Under the pieces are notes generated by a model that was not told where the DNA came from, made no database searches, and saw only the letters and a list, made by a program, of their open reading frames with translations. The translations under genes and the position numbers were made by a program. From Gammaproteobacteria bacterium (GTDB lineage Bacteria; Pseudomonadota; Gammaproteobacteria; Steroidobacterales; Steroidobacteraceae), in assembly GCA_017577615.1 (NCBI GenBank), contig PKRE01000005.1, positions 1-64,000 of the forward strand: a DNA stretch of 64,000 bases, read 5' to 3'. Positions 27,474 through 36,699 of the stretch are shown here, piece by piece. Positions within the stretch are counted from its first letter, which is position 1, and each line of letters begins with the position of its first letter.

Positions 27474-28895
27474 TCAGCTTCGTGCCGCGTGCTCGGCACG
27501 CTCCAAGCGACGCGTGATCTCGGCACTTGGGAGCAACGTCAAAAGCGGCGCGAGCTCCGGTCCGTGTGTCACACCCGTCAGCGCCGCCCGCAAGGGCATG
27601 AACAGTGCCGGCCCTTTCTTACCCGTGCGTTGTCCGATCTCGCGCATGATCTGCTTGAAGTCCGCGCCGCCGGCAGCGAACACATCCTTGGCGCATGCAA
27701 AGAAGCTCGTGCCCGCCTCGCGTATCGCCGCCCTCGCCTCCGGCGCCAGCTCGAGCTCCGTCCCGAACACGATGTTGGCCCATCGTCGCACGTCCTCGGG
27801 GAACTCGACGTTCGGACGAACGGCGGCCAGGAAGCGCTCGAGTGTCGGGTCGTCGATCTCAATTGCCAAGCCCTCCGACGCCCAGTCTCTGAACTCTTCG
27901 GGCGAGAGATGCGCGACAGCCTCCTTTTGCCAGCGACGCAACTGCGCTTCGTCGAATTTCGCAGCGGCACGCCCTAGACGTTGTAAGTCGAACTCGGCGA
28001 GCATGGCTGCGGGATCGAGCCATCCGTCAGTCGTGCACGTGTGCCCGAGGCGAATGAGATGATTACGCACGGCTCCTGGCAAGTAGCCGCGCTCGCGCAA
28101 GTCGCGCAGGCTGAGCGCACCATGACGCTTCGACAATGGCGCGCCGTCCATTCCCAACAGAAGCGCCACGTGCCCGTAGCGCGGCACAGGCAATCCGAGC
28201 GCTTCCAAGATCAGCATCTGACGTGGCGTGTTCGTCATGTGATCGTCGCCGCGCAACACGAGGTTGATACCCATGAGCGCATCGTCGAGCGCATTCGAAA
28301 AAAAGAACGCCATGCTGCCGTCGGTGCGGCGGATGATGAAATCGCCGATGTCGTCCGTGTTGAAGCGCTGCTCTCCATGCACGAGGTCGTCGAAGACGAC
28401 GACTTTGCCAGGTGGAACGCGAAAACGCAGCGCTGCCGGCTGACCGCGCTCCAGGCGCTCAGCGCGTTGCGCATCGCTGAGCATCCGACACGTCCCCGCA
28501 TACCGCGGCGGTTTGCCTGCCGCCAACTGTTGCTTGCGCGAAATGCTCAGCTCCGCAGGCGTACAAAAGCAGGGATACGTCAATCCCAATGCATCCAGCT
28601 TCGTGAGCCATTCTTGATAAATGGCGCTGCGTTCCTGTTGTCGGTAGCTGCCGTGCGGCCCTCCGACGTCCGGACCCTCGTCCCATTCCAGCCCTAGCCA
28701 GCGAAGGTCGTCGAGCAGCGCCTGCAAGTAGGTATCCGACGAACGCGTCTCGTCCGTGTCTTCAATCCGCAGGACGAAACGTCCGCTGCTCTTGCGAGCC
28801 GCCAGATAGTTGAGTAGCGCCGTGCGCGCGTTGCCGAGGTGAAGATAGCCCGTGGGGCTTGGAGCGAAACGCGTGACGACGGGACCTGAAATCAT
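27474..28895 (-). CDS. gltX: glutamyl-tRNA synthetase
   Basis: Charges tRNA-Glu. Class I motifs: TRFAPSPTGYLHLGNARTA (HIGH type), then LRIEDTDETRS, and PLSKRHGALSLRDLRERGYL (KMSKS type). Full-length with an anticodon-binding C-terminal domain, 473 aa from ATG 28895, so it is not the shorter GluQ. The in-frame upstream start at 28964 would add 23 residues without conservation. It diverges from the periplasmic cyclophilin gene. Confidence 0.96.
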   Translation of the reverse strand: MISGPVVTRFAPSPTGYLHLGNARTALLNYLAARKSSGRFVLRIEDTDETRSSDTYLQALLDDLRWLGLEWDEGPDVGGPHGSYRQQERSAIYQEWLTKLDALGLTYPCFCTPAELSISRKQQLAAGKPPRYAGTCRMLSDAQRAERLERGQPAALRFRVPPGKVVVFDDLVHGEQRFNTDDIGDFIIRRTDGSMAFFFSNALDDALMGINLVLRGDDHMTNTPRQMLILEALGLPVPRYGHVALLLGMDGAPLSKRHGALSLRDLRERGYLPGAVRNHLIRLGHTCTTDGWLDPAAMLAEFDLQRLGRAAAKFDEAQLRRWQKEAVAHLSPEEFRDWASEGLAIEIDDPTLERFLAAVRPNVEFPEDVRRWANIVFGTELELAPEARAAIREAGTSFFACAKDVFAAGGADFKQIMREIGQRTGKKGPALFMPLRAALTGVTHGPELAPLLTLLPSAEITRRLERAEHAARS

Positions 28896-29080
28896 ATGCT
28901 GATCCAACTCGGTCAACGGCGCGAAGATCCGTTCGGAAACCACACGAATCCCGCCCTGAAACATCGAGAATCAAGTGTCGAAGGGAGCATTTTATACGTC
29001 GACACAGCCGACGTCCCCTTCGGCCCTTGCACCCCAGCTTTGCTAAGATCGTGGCGCGGATAACAAAGCTCGTTCGTTCC

Positions 29081-29641
29081 ATGAAGGCACGTATCGTCCT
29101 GTCCTTACTGCTTGCGCTCTTTGCTAGCTCTGCGGCCACTGCGCAGGAACCAGTGCTCGTGCGCGTACATACGAACGTGGGTGCGTTCCTGATCCAGCTC
29201 GAGCCGACTCGTGCGCCCATGACCGTCGCCAACTTCCTCGAGTACGTGCGTTCCGGCCACTACGACGGCACGATTTTTCATCGTGTGGTCGGCAACTTCA
29301 TCATTCAAGGCGGTGGCTACGACCAGGAATACAATGAGAAGCCGACACGACCCCCGATTCCGAATGAGTCGGGGAACGGACTTTCGAACATCCGCGGCAC
29401 AGTAGGGCTCGCACGCACAGGTGACCCACACAGCGGCACTGCGCAGTTTTACGTCAACCTCGTCGACAATCCGATGCTCGACCCGCAACCAAGCCGCTGG
29501 GGATATGCAGTTTTCGGGCGCGTCATCGAAGGAATGACCGTCGTCGACGAAATCGGCGCGGTCGCGACCGGAGAGGTCGGCCCGTTCGAGAGCGATGCGC
29601 CGCTGAAGCCCATTGTGATCGAGAAAATGGAAGAGCTGTGA
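29081..29641 (+). CDS. ppiA: periplasmic cyclophilin-type peptidyl-prolyl isomerase
   Basis: Accelerates proline isomerisation in exported proteins. A signal peptide (VLSLLLALFASSAATAQ, cleaved near AQ-EP) is followed by the cyclophilin core: FHRVVGNFIIQGGGYDQEYN, GTVGLARTGDPHSGTAQFYVN and YAVFGRVIEGMTVVDEI. 186 aa, close to E. coli PpiA (190). ATG 29081 gives a clean signal peptide; the 18 codons upstream do not look coding. lpxH follows after an intergenic repeat. Confidence 0.92.
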   Translation: MKARIVLSLLLALFASSAATAQEPVLVRVHTNVGAFLIQLEPTRAPMTVANFLEYVRSGHYDGTIFHRVVGNFIIQGGGYDQEYNEKPTRPPIPNESGNGLSNIRGTVGLARTGDPHSGTAQFYVNLVDNPMLDPQPSRWGYAVFGRVIEGMTVVDEIGAVATGEVGPFESDAPLKPIVIEKMEEL

Positions 29642-29642
29642 G

Positions 29643-29793
29643 CGGCTGGAGGTTGGGGACCGGGGGCTGGAGCTCGCGCGCTACGCGCGGATCGCGCCCT
29701 CCCCTGCGCAGCGGAGAGTGAGAGAGGGGCACACCAGAGGCTGTAGACGGTAGGCAGTAGCTGTAGACCCAACACCCAGAGCCCCAGCGCCCA
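29643..29793. repeat. GGCTGGAG-family composite repeat (A6)
   Basis: The left arm contains GGCTGGAGGTTGGGGACC and GGGGGCTGGAG. The centre has GCGCGCTACGCGCG and GGAGAGTGAGAGAGGGG. The right part runs GGCTGTAGACGGTAGGCAGT then CAACACCCAGAGCCCCAGCG. It fills the whole gap between ppiA and lpxH, so the lpxH ribosome binding region is derived from it. Confidence 0.6.
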
Positions 29794-30516
29794 ATGATGA
29801 ATCTGTTCATCTCTGACCTGCATCTCGATGGCTCGCAGCCGCAGATCACGGATCAGTTCGTCGACTTCCTGCGGGACGAAGCAAGCAAGGCGCAGTCGCT
29901 CTATATCCTCGGCGATCTGTTCGAGGCCTGGATCGGCGATGACGATCCCGACCCGGACAAGCGCCGCGCGATGCGCGCCCTCCGCGACACCACTGCGCGC
30001 GGTGTCCGGTGCTTTCTGATTCACGGCAATCGGGATTTTCTCATCGGCAAGCGCTTCAGCGCTGCCACTGGCGTACAGCTACTGCAAGATGGCACCGTCA
30101 TCGAGATGTACGGACGGCGGGTGCTGTTGATGCACGGCGATGCGCTCTGCACCGACGATCACGCCTACCAACGATTGCGACGCATCGTGCGCAATCCACT
30201 CGTGCAATTCGCGATGCGTCGCTTGAGCCTGAAGCAGCGCCTCCGGCTCGCCGCGCGCATGCGCGCCGGGAGCAAAGCGCACATCGAGTCGGCAGCGCCG
30301 CAGATCATGGACGTGAATGCGCAAGAGGTCGTCGCAACGCTGCATCGATACGGCGTCGACTGCATCGTCCACGGCCACACACACCGCCCAGGCGTTCATG
30401 CTGTTCCGCTCGACGGGCGCACGGCGACGCGTATCGTGCTCGGTGACTGGTACCAGCAAGGCAGCGTGCTGCGCTGGGACGAGAACGGATATTCGCTCGA
30501 AGCATTACCAAGGTAG
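29794..30516 (+). CDS. lpxH: UDP-2,3-diacylglucosamine diphosphatase
   Basis: Fourth step of lipid A synthesis, cleaving UDP-2,3-diacylglucosamine to lipid X and UMP at the inner membrane face. Calcineurin-like phosphoesterase motifs with two-metal ligands: FISDLHLDGSQP, LGDLFEAWIGDDD, HGNRDFLIGKRF, LMHGDALCTDD and IVHGHTHRPGVH. 240 aa, the same as E. coli. Two ATG codons in a row open the gene (29794, 29797). No good Shine-Dalgarno sequence is present, as a repeat lies directly upstream. Confidence 0.96.
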   Translation: MMNLFISDLHLDGSQPQITDQFVDFLRDEASKAQSLYILGDLFEAWIGDDDPDPDKRRAMRALRDTTARGVRCFLIHGNRDFLIGKRFSAATGVQLLQDGTVIEMYGRRVLLMHGDALCTDDHAYQRLRRIVRNPLVQFAMRRLSLKQRLRLAARMRAGSKAHIESAAPQIMDVNAQEVVATLHRYGVDCIVHGHTHRPGVHAVPLDGRTATRIVLGDWYQQGSVLRWDENGYSLEALPR

Positions 30517-30567
30517 GCTAGCATCGCGCCCGCATGCTCGCCTGTAGCGTACAGTCGGCAGCCACCA

Positions 30568-31182
30568 TCACACCGGCGTCCCCGAGTGAAATCGGAACTG
30601 TGTGTCTGGCGAAGTAGCAAGCTCCGCTTCGACGTCGGCGAGAATCGAAAGTCGCGTCGTGATTTCCTCCGCAGTTGCACGCTGTTCAGCCAACGCGAGA
30701 TAAAGCGATTGATGGCGCGCTTCGGACTGTGCCAGCTTGCGGTAGAAGGATGCGAGCGGCTCGTGTAGACACGGCACGAGCCCCATGAAACGCTCACAGG
30801 AACGAGCCTCGATCAACGCACCGCACAAGAGCAGATCCAACTTGCGTCCTGGTTCGCGATGCCGGACCACGCGCCGCAAACCTTCGGCATAGCGTGATGG
30901 TCGCAAGCGCAGGAACGGCACGTCTGAATCCTGCATGAACTTCTGCACCTGCTCGAAGTGCCGCAATTCCTCCCGCGCCAAACGCGACAGTTTCGCAGCG
31001 AGGTCGCAATCATCCGCGTAGGCGAACATCAAGCTGAGCGCCGTCGATGCAGCCTTCTTCTCGCAGTTGGCGTGATCGACCAGCAACTCCTGCCAGCGCT
31101 CGCAGGCGACCTCGAACCACTTGGGGCTCGTGGGTGCCCGCAACAAAGACATGGCGTCCGAGCCGAACGACTCGTCACTCAC
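30568..31182 (-). CDS. miaE: tRNA-(ms2io6A)-hydroxylase, MiaE family
   Basis: Diiron enzyme that hydroxylates the isopentenyl group of ms2i6A at position 37 of tRNAs. Ferritin-like metal sites are visible: HANCEKKAASTALSLMF, LAREELRHFEQVQKFM, ALIEARSCERFMGLVP and LAQSEARHQSLYLAL. I chose GTG 31182, giving 204 aa: GGGAGGTG lies 6 nt upstream and the GTG overlaps the kinase stop (GTGA), so translation is coupled to the kinase gene. The start at 31254 lies inside the kinase gene and lacks these features. Confidence 0.93.
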   Translation of the reverse strand: MSDESFGSDAMSLLRAPTSPKWFEVACERWQELLVDHANCEKKAASTALSLMFAYADDCDLAAKLSRLAREELRHFEQVQKFMQDSDVPFLRLRPSRYAEGLRRVVRHREPGRKLDLLLCGALIEARSCERFMGLVPCLHEPLASFYRKLAQSEARHQSLYLALAEQRATAEEITTRLSILADVEAELATSPDTQFRFHSGTPV

Positions 31183-32468
31183 GCAACACCTCCCATTGCT
31201 TCGATGTGACTGAGCAGCTCGCGCGCCGATGCAAAGCGCTGCTCGGGCTTGCAAGCGAGCAGACCTTCCAGCAGCGGCTGATAGCGCTGCAAGTCTCCTT
31301 CTAGCCGCGGTCGCGGTGCGTTCGCATGCCTGTAGATGACCGCCATGGGAGAAGAGCCAAGGAAGGGCTTCTTGCCAGTCAGCATCTCGTAAAAGATCAC
31401 GCCGAGACTGTACAGATCACTGCGCTCGTCGAGCTCCCGCCCGTGTCCTTGCTCCGGGCTCATGTAGTACGGCGTGCCAAAGATTTCCCCGGCGGCCGTG
31501 ATGTCGGGTGCCACCGCAACCTGCTTCGCCAGCCCGAAATCGATCAGCGCAAGCGAACCGTCTCTTCTCATCATGACGTTGCCGGGTTTCAGATCTCGGT
31601 GCAGGACGCCGACTTCGTGCACCACCGCCAGCGCGCTGGCCATCTGCGCGAGCAAGCTCAAGGCGGTGGCTGGCTCGATCCCCCGAGCAATATGTGCTCG
31701 CAAGTCTCCTTGCGGAAAGTACTCCATCGCGATGAAGGCATGGTCGTCGGCGATGCCGAGATCGAGAATGCGCACCACGTTCGGATGGCGGATCTTCGAG
31801 ATGAGCTCGTATTCCTGCAAGAAGCGCATGAAATGCAGCTCGTCGGATCCGTCCGAATCATCGGCAAGCACCTTGAGCACGACCATCTCGCCCGCGCGCT
31901 CGCTTTCCGCCAGGTACACCATCGAGTTGCCACCTGCGGCAAGCTCGCGCACGAAACGATGGCCCAAGATCGTGACCGGACCAAAGCGCGATGCCTCGTC
32001 GAACGCACCTGAGGTGCGTAATAGCGCCAGCGCGTGCCGTCTACGCCGCACACCTTCGCGTATTGCCGTCGCAAGCCTGCGATGATCGATGCGCTGCCGC
32101 ACGAGATACTCGAGCGCGCCAAGCTCGAGAATCGATGTGACGTCCCCTGGCTCGTGGCCCGGGCCGAAGTACACGACCGGCGGGAAATGCGGACGGCACA
32201 GCAGATCCTCGAGCCACTTACGTCCGAGGCCGTGCTGGACGCAGTGATCGAGCAGCACGCCGTCGTAGCCGATTGCCGTGAATGCCGGATGCAGCGTCCC
32301 GGAAACGAGCGGCGAGTGCACCCGACATTCCGCATCCGGGTACACGATCGATACGTGGTGTTCCAGCGCCCGGCCGAAATCAGTCTGGTCCGTCAGAATC
32401 AGGAAGCGCGGCGCGGCGTTGGCGTTCATCGCTCGACATGAAACCGACGTCGCGGCGTGCCGCTTCAC
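31179..32468 (-). CDS. receiver-like domain fused to a Ser/Thr protein kinase
   Basis: 429 aa from GTG 32468, which overlaps the purF stop (GTGA); an ATG at 32429 is the alternative start. Residues about 20-150 look like a response-regulator receiver fold: FLILTDQTDFG, then YDGVLLDHC with Asp74 where the phosphorylated Asp would be, VVYFGPGHEP, and GALEYLVRQRID with Arg124 in place of the usual Lys. Residues 165-425 are a Hanks-type kinase: modified glycine loop ELAAGGNSMVYLAES, Lys199 in VVLKVLAD, HRDLKPGNVMM (Asp292), DFGLAK (Asp310) and GTPYYMSPEQ. No transmembrane segment or PASTA domain. The kinase looks active; substrate and signal are unknown. Confidence 0.88.
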   Translation of the reverse strand: MKRHAATSVSCRAMNANAAPRFLILTDQTDFGRALEHHVSIVYPDAECRVHSPLVSGTLHPAFTAIGYDGVLLDHCVQHGLGRKWLEDLLCRPHFPPVVYFGPGHEPGDVTSILELGALEYLVRQRIDHRRLATAIREGVRRRRHALALLRTSGAFDEASRFGPVTILGHRFVRELAAGGNSMVYLAESERAGEMVVLKVLADDSDGSDELHFMRFLQEYELISKIRHPNVVRILDLGIADDHAFIAMEYFPQGDLRAHIARGIEPATALSLLAQMASALAVVHEVGVLHRDLKPGNVMMRRDGSLALIDFGLAKQVAVAPDITAAGEIFGTPYYMSPEQGHGRELDERSDLYSLGVIFYEMLTGKKPFLGSSPMAVIYRHANAPRPRLEGDLQRYQPLLEGLLACKPEQRFASARELLSHIEAMGGVA

Positions 32469-33976
32469 ACCGCACGCAACGCCTTCACGGCGCTCGCATG
32501 GCGCCGTCGACGCCCTCGCGCTTGATCCGACCGTTCCTGCTGAAGCCGATCCAGGTACTCAGGCGTGACGTCCCCTGTGACGTACTCGCCGGAGAAACAA
32601 GACGTATCGAACTCGCGGATGTGAGAATCGTGGTGCAAGCACGCGCGCACGAGATCCTCGAGGTCTTGATAGATCAGACGATCCGCGCCGATCAGCCTTG
32701 CGACCTCCTCCTCGGTGCGACCGGCGGCGACGAGCTCGGATGCAGCCGGGATATCGATACCGTACACGTTCGGGTAACGCACAGGCGGCGCAGCCGAGGC
32801 GAAATACACGCGTCGTGCGCCCGCCTCTCGGGCAAGATCGATGATCTGTGCAGACGTCGTGCCACGCACGATCGAGTCGTCGATCAAGAGCACATTCTTG
32901 CCGCGGAACTCGAGATCGATCACATTGAGCTTCGAGCGGACCGATTTGGCGCGTTGCTCTTGGCCGGGCATGATGAACGTGCGCCCGATGTAGCGATTCT
33001 TGACGAAGCCCTCGCGGTACTTCACGCCGAGGATCTGCGCTACCTGCACTGCGGCCGTACGACTCGTGTCCGGAATCGGAATCACGACGTCGATATCGTG
33101 ATCGGGCCAAACGCGCCGAATTTTCTCGGCGAGCAAATCCCCCATGCGCAAACGTGCTTTGTGCACAGAGATGTTGTCGATGATGGAATCCGGGCGCGCG
33201 AAATAGACGAACTCGAAAATGCAGGGGGTGTGCCTCGTGACCGGCACGCACTGGTGCGAGTAGAAGCGACCTTGCTCGTCGATGAACACGGCCTCGCCAG
33301 GGCCGACGTCGCGTAAGCGCGTGAACCCGAGCATGTCGAGCGCCACGCTTTCCGAGGCAAGCATGTACTCGGGTCCGTGTGGAGATTCGCGTTTACCCAG
33401 AACGAGAGGACGAATCCCGTGCGGATCGCGAAAGCCGAGAAGCCCGTGACCTACGATCAATGCGACGACGGCATAACCGCCACGCACGCGCCGATAAACG
33501 CGCGTCACAGCCTCGAAGATGTCGGCGGCAGACGCACCGCGCGGGCTGCCATTGCGTGCTAGCTCGCTGGCCAGCACATTGAGGAGGACTTCGGAATCCG
33601 AGCTCGTATTCAGATGACGCAGATCTTCTCGGGTGAGGACCTCTGCGAGTTCGGCAGCATTGGTGAGGTTGCCGTTGTGACCTAAACAGATGCCGTAGGG
33701 CGAGTTGACGTAGAAGGGCTGGGCTTCCGAGGGCGTATCGCATCCGGCTGTGGGGTAGCGCACATGCCCGATACCTATATTGCCCTTCAGCGCGAGCATG
33801 TGCCGATGCTGGAAGACGTCACGGACCAACCCGATTTGTTTGCGTAGAAACAGCTCGCCGTCTTCATAGGTGATGATGCCCGCGGCGTCCTGACCTCGAT
33901 GCTGCAATACTGTCAGCGCATCGTAAATTTGCTGGTTGGCCGGCGAATGCCCCACGAATCCGACGATGCCACACAT
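32465..33976 (-). CDS. purF: amidophosphoribosyltransferase
   Basis: First committed step of purine synthesis, PRPP plus glutamine to phosphoribosylamine. N-terminal nucleophile Cys2 in MCGIVGFVGHSPANQQ, glutaminase residues in GHVRYPTAG and SPYGICLGHNGNLTNA, and the PRPP loop VLLIDDSIVRGTTSAQII. 503 aa (E. coli 505). ATG 33976. It follows cvpA by 12 nt, the classical cvpA-purF pair. Confidence 0.98.
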   Translation of the reverse strand: MCGIVGFVGHSPANQQIYDALTVLQHRGQDAAGIITYEDGELFLRKQIGLVRDVFQHRHMLALKGNIGIGHVRYPTAGCDTPSEAQPFYVNSPYGICLGHNGNLTNAAELAEVLTREDLRHLNTSSDSEVLLNVLASELARNGSPRGASAADIFEAVTRVYRRVRGGYAVVALIVGHGLLGFRDPHGIRPLVLGKRESPHGPEYMLASESVALDMLGFTRLRDVGPGEAVFIDEQGRFYSHQCVPVTRHTPCIFEFVYFARPDSIIDNISVHKARLRMGDLLAEKIRRVWPDHDIDVVIPIPDTSRTAAVQVAQILGVKYREGFVKNRYIGRTFIMPGQEQRAKSVRSKLNVIDLEFRGKNVLLIDDSIVRGTTSAQIIDLAREAGARRVYFASAAPPVRYPNVYGIDIPAASELVAAGRTEEEVARLIGADRLIYQDLEDLVRACLHHDSHIREFDTSCFSGEYVTGDVTPEYLDRLQQERSDQARGRRRRHASAVKALRAV

Positions 33977-33988
33977 GCTCTTACAACC

Positions 33989-34504
33989 TCACAATGAGGA
34001 TTCACCGATGCGCGCCTGCTCTTCGAGCATTTGCATTCCGGTCTCCGCAAATGTCTGAATCCACCCAGCAAGTTCCGTCGCATACGGAAGAAGTCGCGAT
34101 TCCTTCCACCAGTCCACGGTCGTCAACTGCACGAACTGACCGAGCAGCACGAACACGGCGATCACAACCGCCCCCCGCAAGACACCGAACGTTGCCCCGA
34201 GCAACCGATCGACGAGCAGGCTGAGCTCGGAGTGACGGAGAAGATGGCTGAGCACGGCGGCAATTAGCCAACCTAGGAGCAGAACGAATAAGACGATCAA
34301 CACACGAGCGGTCCACGTACTGATTGGCGGTTCGCCAACGGCCCCGCCCAGGAAGGGCTCGAGCAGAGGAGCATACCGCCACGCGAGCCACAGGCCACCG
34401 AGCCACGCGAGCAACCCGATCGCTTCGCGAACAAAACCGCGAACGAGTCCCAGCAGCACCGAGATGATGAGCACGCTGAGAATCAGGAGGTCCGCACCAT
34501 TCAT
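33989..34504 (-). CDS. cvpA: colicin V production family membrane protein
   Basis: Inner-membrane protein linked to envelope homeostasis. 171 aa with about four hydrophobic segments, for example ADLLILSVLIISVLLGLVRG, then AIGLLAWLGGLWLAW, VLIVLFVLLLGWLIAAVL and GAVVIAVFVLLGQFV. FVREAIGL and LDRLLGATFGVLRGA-type phrases (here VDRLLGATFGVLRG) are typical of CvpA. Stands directly upstream of purF, as usual. Confidence 0.93.
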   Translation of the reverse strand: MNGADLLILSVLIISVLLGLVRGFVREAIGLLAWLGGLWLAWRYAPLLEPFLGGAVGEPPISTWTARVLIVLFVLLLGWLIAAVLSHLLRHSELSLLVDRLLGATFGVLRGAVVIAVFVLLGQFVQLTTVDWWKESRLLPYATELAGWIQTFAETGMQMLEEQARIGESSL

Positions 34505-34653
34505 ACGAGCAGGCTGAGTACGAGGAGGCCGATCACCCGGAACATGTGTCTGCGACTACGACATCAGACCGCCGTCGCACGAGGCGATCGGTCGAGGCCG
34601 CGCGGATTCTATCAGCGGCCGCGAAAAGCTGCTCAACATCCGATACAAATCGA

Positions 34654-35370
34654 TCACGGATGCTTTACGACAGCTGCCGCGGGCACCTTCGCGCGCACTT
34701 GCCGTAGCGTCGCTTCGGCCGCGCTTCGGTCCTTCATGGGCCCGATCCGCACGCGGTAGAGTGTCTTTCCCCCACTCCTGACGGGCATCACGAACACATC
34801 CCGACGGGTCGATCTGAACTCGGCGGCAAGCCGCTCCGCAGTCGCCGCGTTCGCGAAACTTCCCAGCTGGACTGCCCAACCTTCCAAAGTGGGGACGGCC
34901 GCAGCCGTTGCAACAGATCGTGTAGCAGATTCGCTGGGGGCCGGCGCCGACGGTCGTGTCCGCGGCGGCTCGGGCGACTTGGATGGCACTGCAGGTTTGC
35001 TCGGCGACGCCGCAGCCGCCTGAGGCGGCGCGCTTTCGACACGGCGCTCGGCATTCTGCTCCCGATCCGCAGCGGACTGAGCAGGCGCCGCAGCCGACGG
35101 GACCTGAGGCTCGCTCGGGCGTGGCACGGCAGCGACCTGCTCCCTCGGGGAAACTCGATCATCAGCCGCAGTCGGTGCGCGACTGGGTCCAGGATCGTTC
35201 AGCTCGATGGTGTACGTCCTGAGCCCGCTGCCATTGACGATGCGCTCGGCACTCTGCTCTCCGTCCTCCTGTACGCGTCGGGGACCAGAAAGCATCTCCG
35301 GGATGAGAATGATCGCAGCAGCCATCAGCACTGCTGCGCCGACCAATCGTTCTTTGACGTGACGTTCCAC
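34654..35370 (-). CDS. dedD: SPOR-domain protein, DedD-like
   Basis: Predicted inner-membrane cell-division protein that binds denuded septal glycan. One N-terminal membrane segment (LVGAAVLMAAAIILIPEML), a long Pro/Ala/Ser-rich linker, and a C-terminal SPOR domain (GWAVQLGSFANAATAERLAA, then GGKTLYRVRIGPMKDRSAAE). 238 aa, E. coli DedD 220. The start is GTG at 35370. Location between folC and cvpA matches E. coli. Confidence 0.92.
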   Translation of the reverse strand: MERHVKERLVGAAVLMAAAIILIPEMLSGPRRVQEDGEQSAERIVNGSGLRTYTIELNDPGPSRAPTAADDRVSPREQVAAVPRPSEPQVPSAAAPAQSAADREQNAERRVESAPPQAAAASPSKPAVPSKSPEPPRTRPSAPAPSESATRSVATAAAVPTLEGWAVQLGSFANAATAERLAAEFRSTRRDVFVMPVRSGGKTLYRVRIGPMKDRSAAEATLRQVRAKVPAAAVVKHP

Positions 35371-35404
35371 GGACGCGAAGTATAAGAGGCCAGCGCGCGC
35401 CGAT

Positions 35405-36685
35405 TCATCTCAATGTGACACAATGCTCGCGCAGCCATTGTAGGGCAGGTCCGACAGTCAGGAACGAGCCGAAGACGGCAACGCGACCTTCCCTGCCCGC
35501 CAGATGGAGCGCCCGTGCGCACGCCTGCGGGACGTCCTCGCATGCGGAATCGATACGGGCACCAAGGTCGCGTAGTCTTCGCGCAAGCGTGTTCGAGTCG
35601 AGTGCCCGTTGGCCCTGCAAGCCAGCCACGACCCACACGTCGAGAACATCGGCAAGCTCGCGATAGATGTTGTCGAGATCTTTGTCTCCGAGCACACCGC
35701 AGACCGCCACACAGGGACGCCGGGCTGCCAACGATCGCAGCGATCGACCGAGTACGCTGGCGGCTGCGGGATTGTGTGCGACGTCCAAGATCCATTCGGT
35801 CTCACATTCGATACGCTGAAAGCGCCCCGGCAGAGCGACGGTGACGAGACCTCTCTCGATCGCGCTCCGCGCTACAGGTAAACGGTGCCGAACACAAGCC
35901 AGGCAGGCCAAGGCGGCTGCGGCATTGTCGAGCTGCACCTCGCCCGGCAACGCAGGCAGCGGCAGCCCCTCCATGTCGCTTGTCTCGTGCTTAAAACTCC
36001 AACTTTCGTCGGCGCGCTCCCAGTCGAAGTCCCGCCCCAGACACTGCAGCTGGCTGCCGAGCTCAGCCGCGACGCTGCCGACCGAACGCGGCATGTCGCG
36101 CGAGCCGAAAATCGCCGGACGACCCGCTCGCAGAATTCCGGCTTTCTCGGCGCCGATCGCTTCCACGTCCTGACCGAGCCACTCGCGGTGATCAACAGCG
36201 ATCGACGTAATGACCGCCACGTCCGGGTCCACCACGTTCACGGCATCGAGGCGTCCACCCATGCCGACCTCGAGCACGAGCACATCGACGCCGGCCGTCT
36301 CGAATATCAGCAATGCTGCAATCGTGTTGAACTCGAAGAACGTCAGGGTATCGCCGCCCCGAGCTGAGTCGATGCGTTCGAATGCCGTCAGCAACGAAGC
36401 ATCGGACACTTCCTTCTCTGCGATCGCGATGCGTTCGTTGTATCGAATCAGATGAGGCGACGTGAACGTGCCGACTCGATAGCCTGCTTCAGTCAGGATG
36501 CGCGTCAGCAACGCGACGGTCGAGCCCTTCCCGTTCGTGCCCGCGACCGTGATAACGGGCACCGTGGGGGGCCTCCAGCCGAGACGGGCGAGAGTGCGCC
36601 TGACACGCTCGAGCCCGAGCTCGATTGCACTGGGATGCAGCCGCTCCTGCCACGAGAGCCAGTCAGAGAGTCGAGAGAAGCGCAT
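35405..36685 (-). CDS. folC: bifunctional dihydrofolate synthase / folylpolyglutamate synthase
   Basis: Adds glutamate to dihydropteroate and to tetrahydrofolates. Mur-ligase-type ATP loop VAGTNGKGSTVALLTRIL (near residue 45), the folate-binding LEVGMGGRLDAVNVVDPDVA, the second nucleotide motif in DVAHNPAAASVLG, and ASVCGVLGDKDL-like AVCGVLGDKDLDNI. From ATG 36685 (MRFSRLSDWLSWQERLHP) it has 426 aa (E. coli 422). The upstream start at 36709 would lie in an intergenic repeat. Confidence 0.95.
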   Translation of the reverse strand: MRFSRLSDWLSWQERLHPSAIELGLERVRRTLARLGWRPPTVPVITVAGTNGKGSTVALLTRILTEAGYRVGTFTSPHLIRYNERIAIAEKEVSDASLLTAFERIDSARGGDTLTFFEFNTIAALLIFETAGVDVLVLEVGMGGRLDAVNVVDPDVAVITSIAVDHREWLGQDVEAIGAEKAGILRAGRPAIFGSRDMPRSVGSVAAELGSQLQCLGRDFDWERADESWSFKHETSDMEGLPLPALPGEVQLDNAAAALACLACVRHRLPVARSAIERGLVTVALPGRFQRIECETEWILDVAHNPAAASVLGRSLRSLAARRPCVAVCGVLGDKDLDNIYRELADVLDVWVVAGLQGQRALDSNTLARRLRDLGARIDSACEDVPQACARALHLAGREGRVAVFGSFLTVGPALQWLREHCVTLR

Positions 36686-36699
36686 GCGCTGACGCCAAA

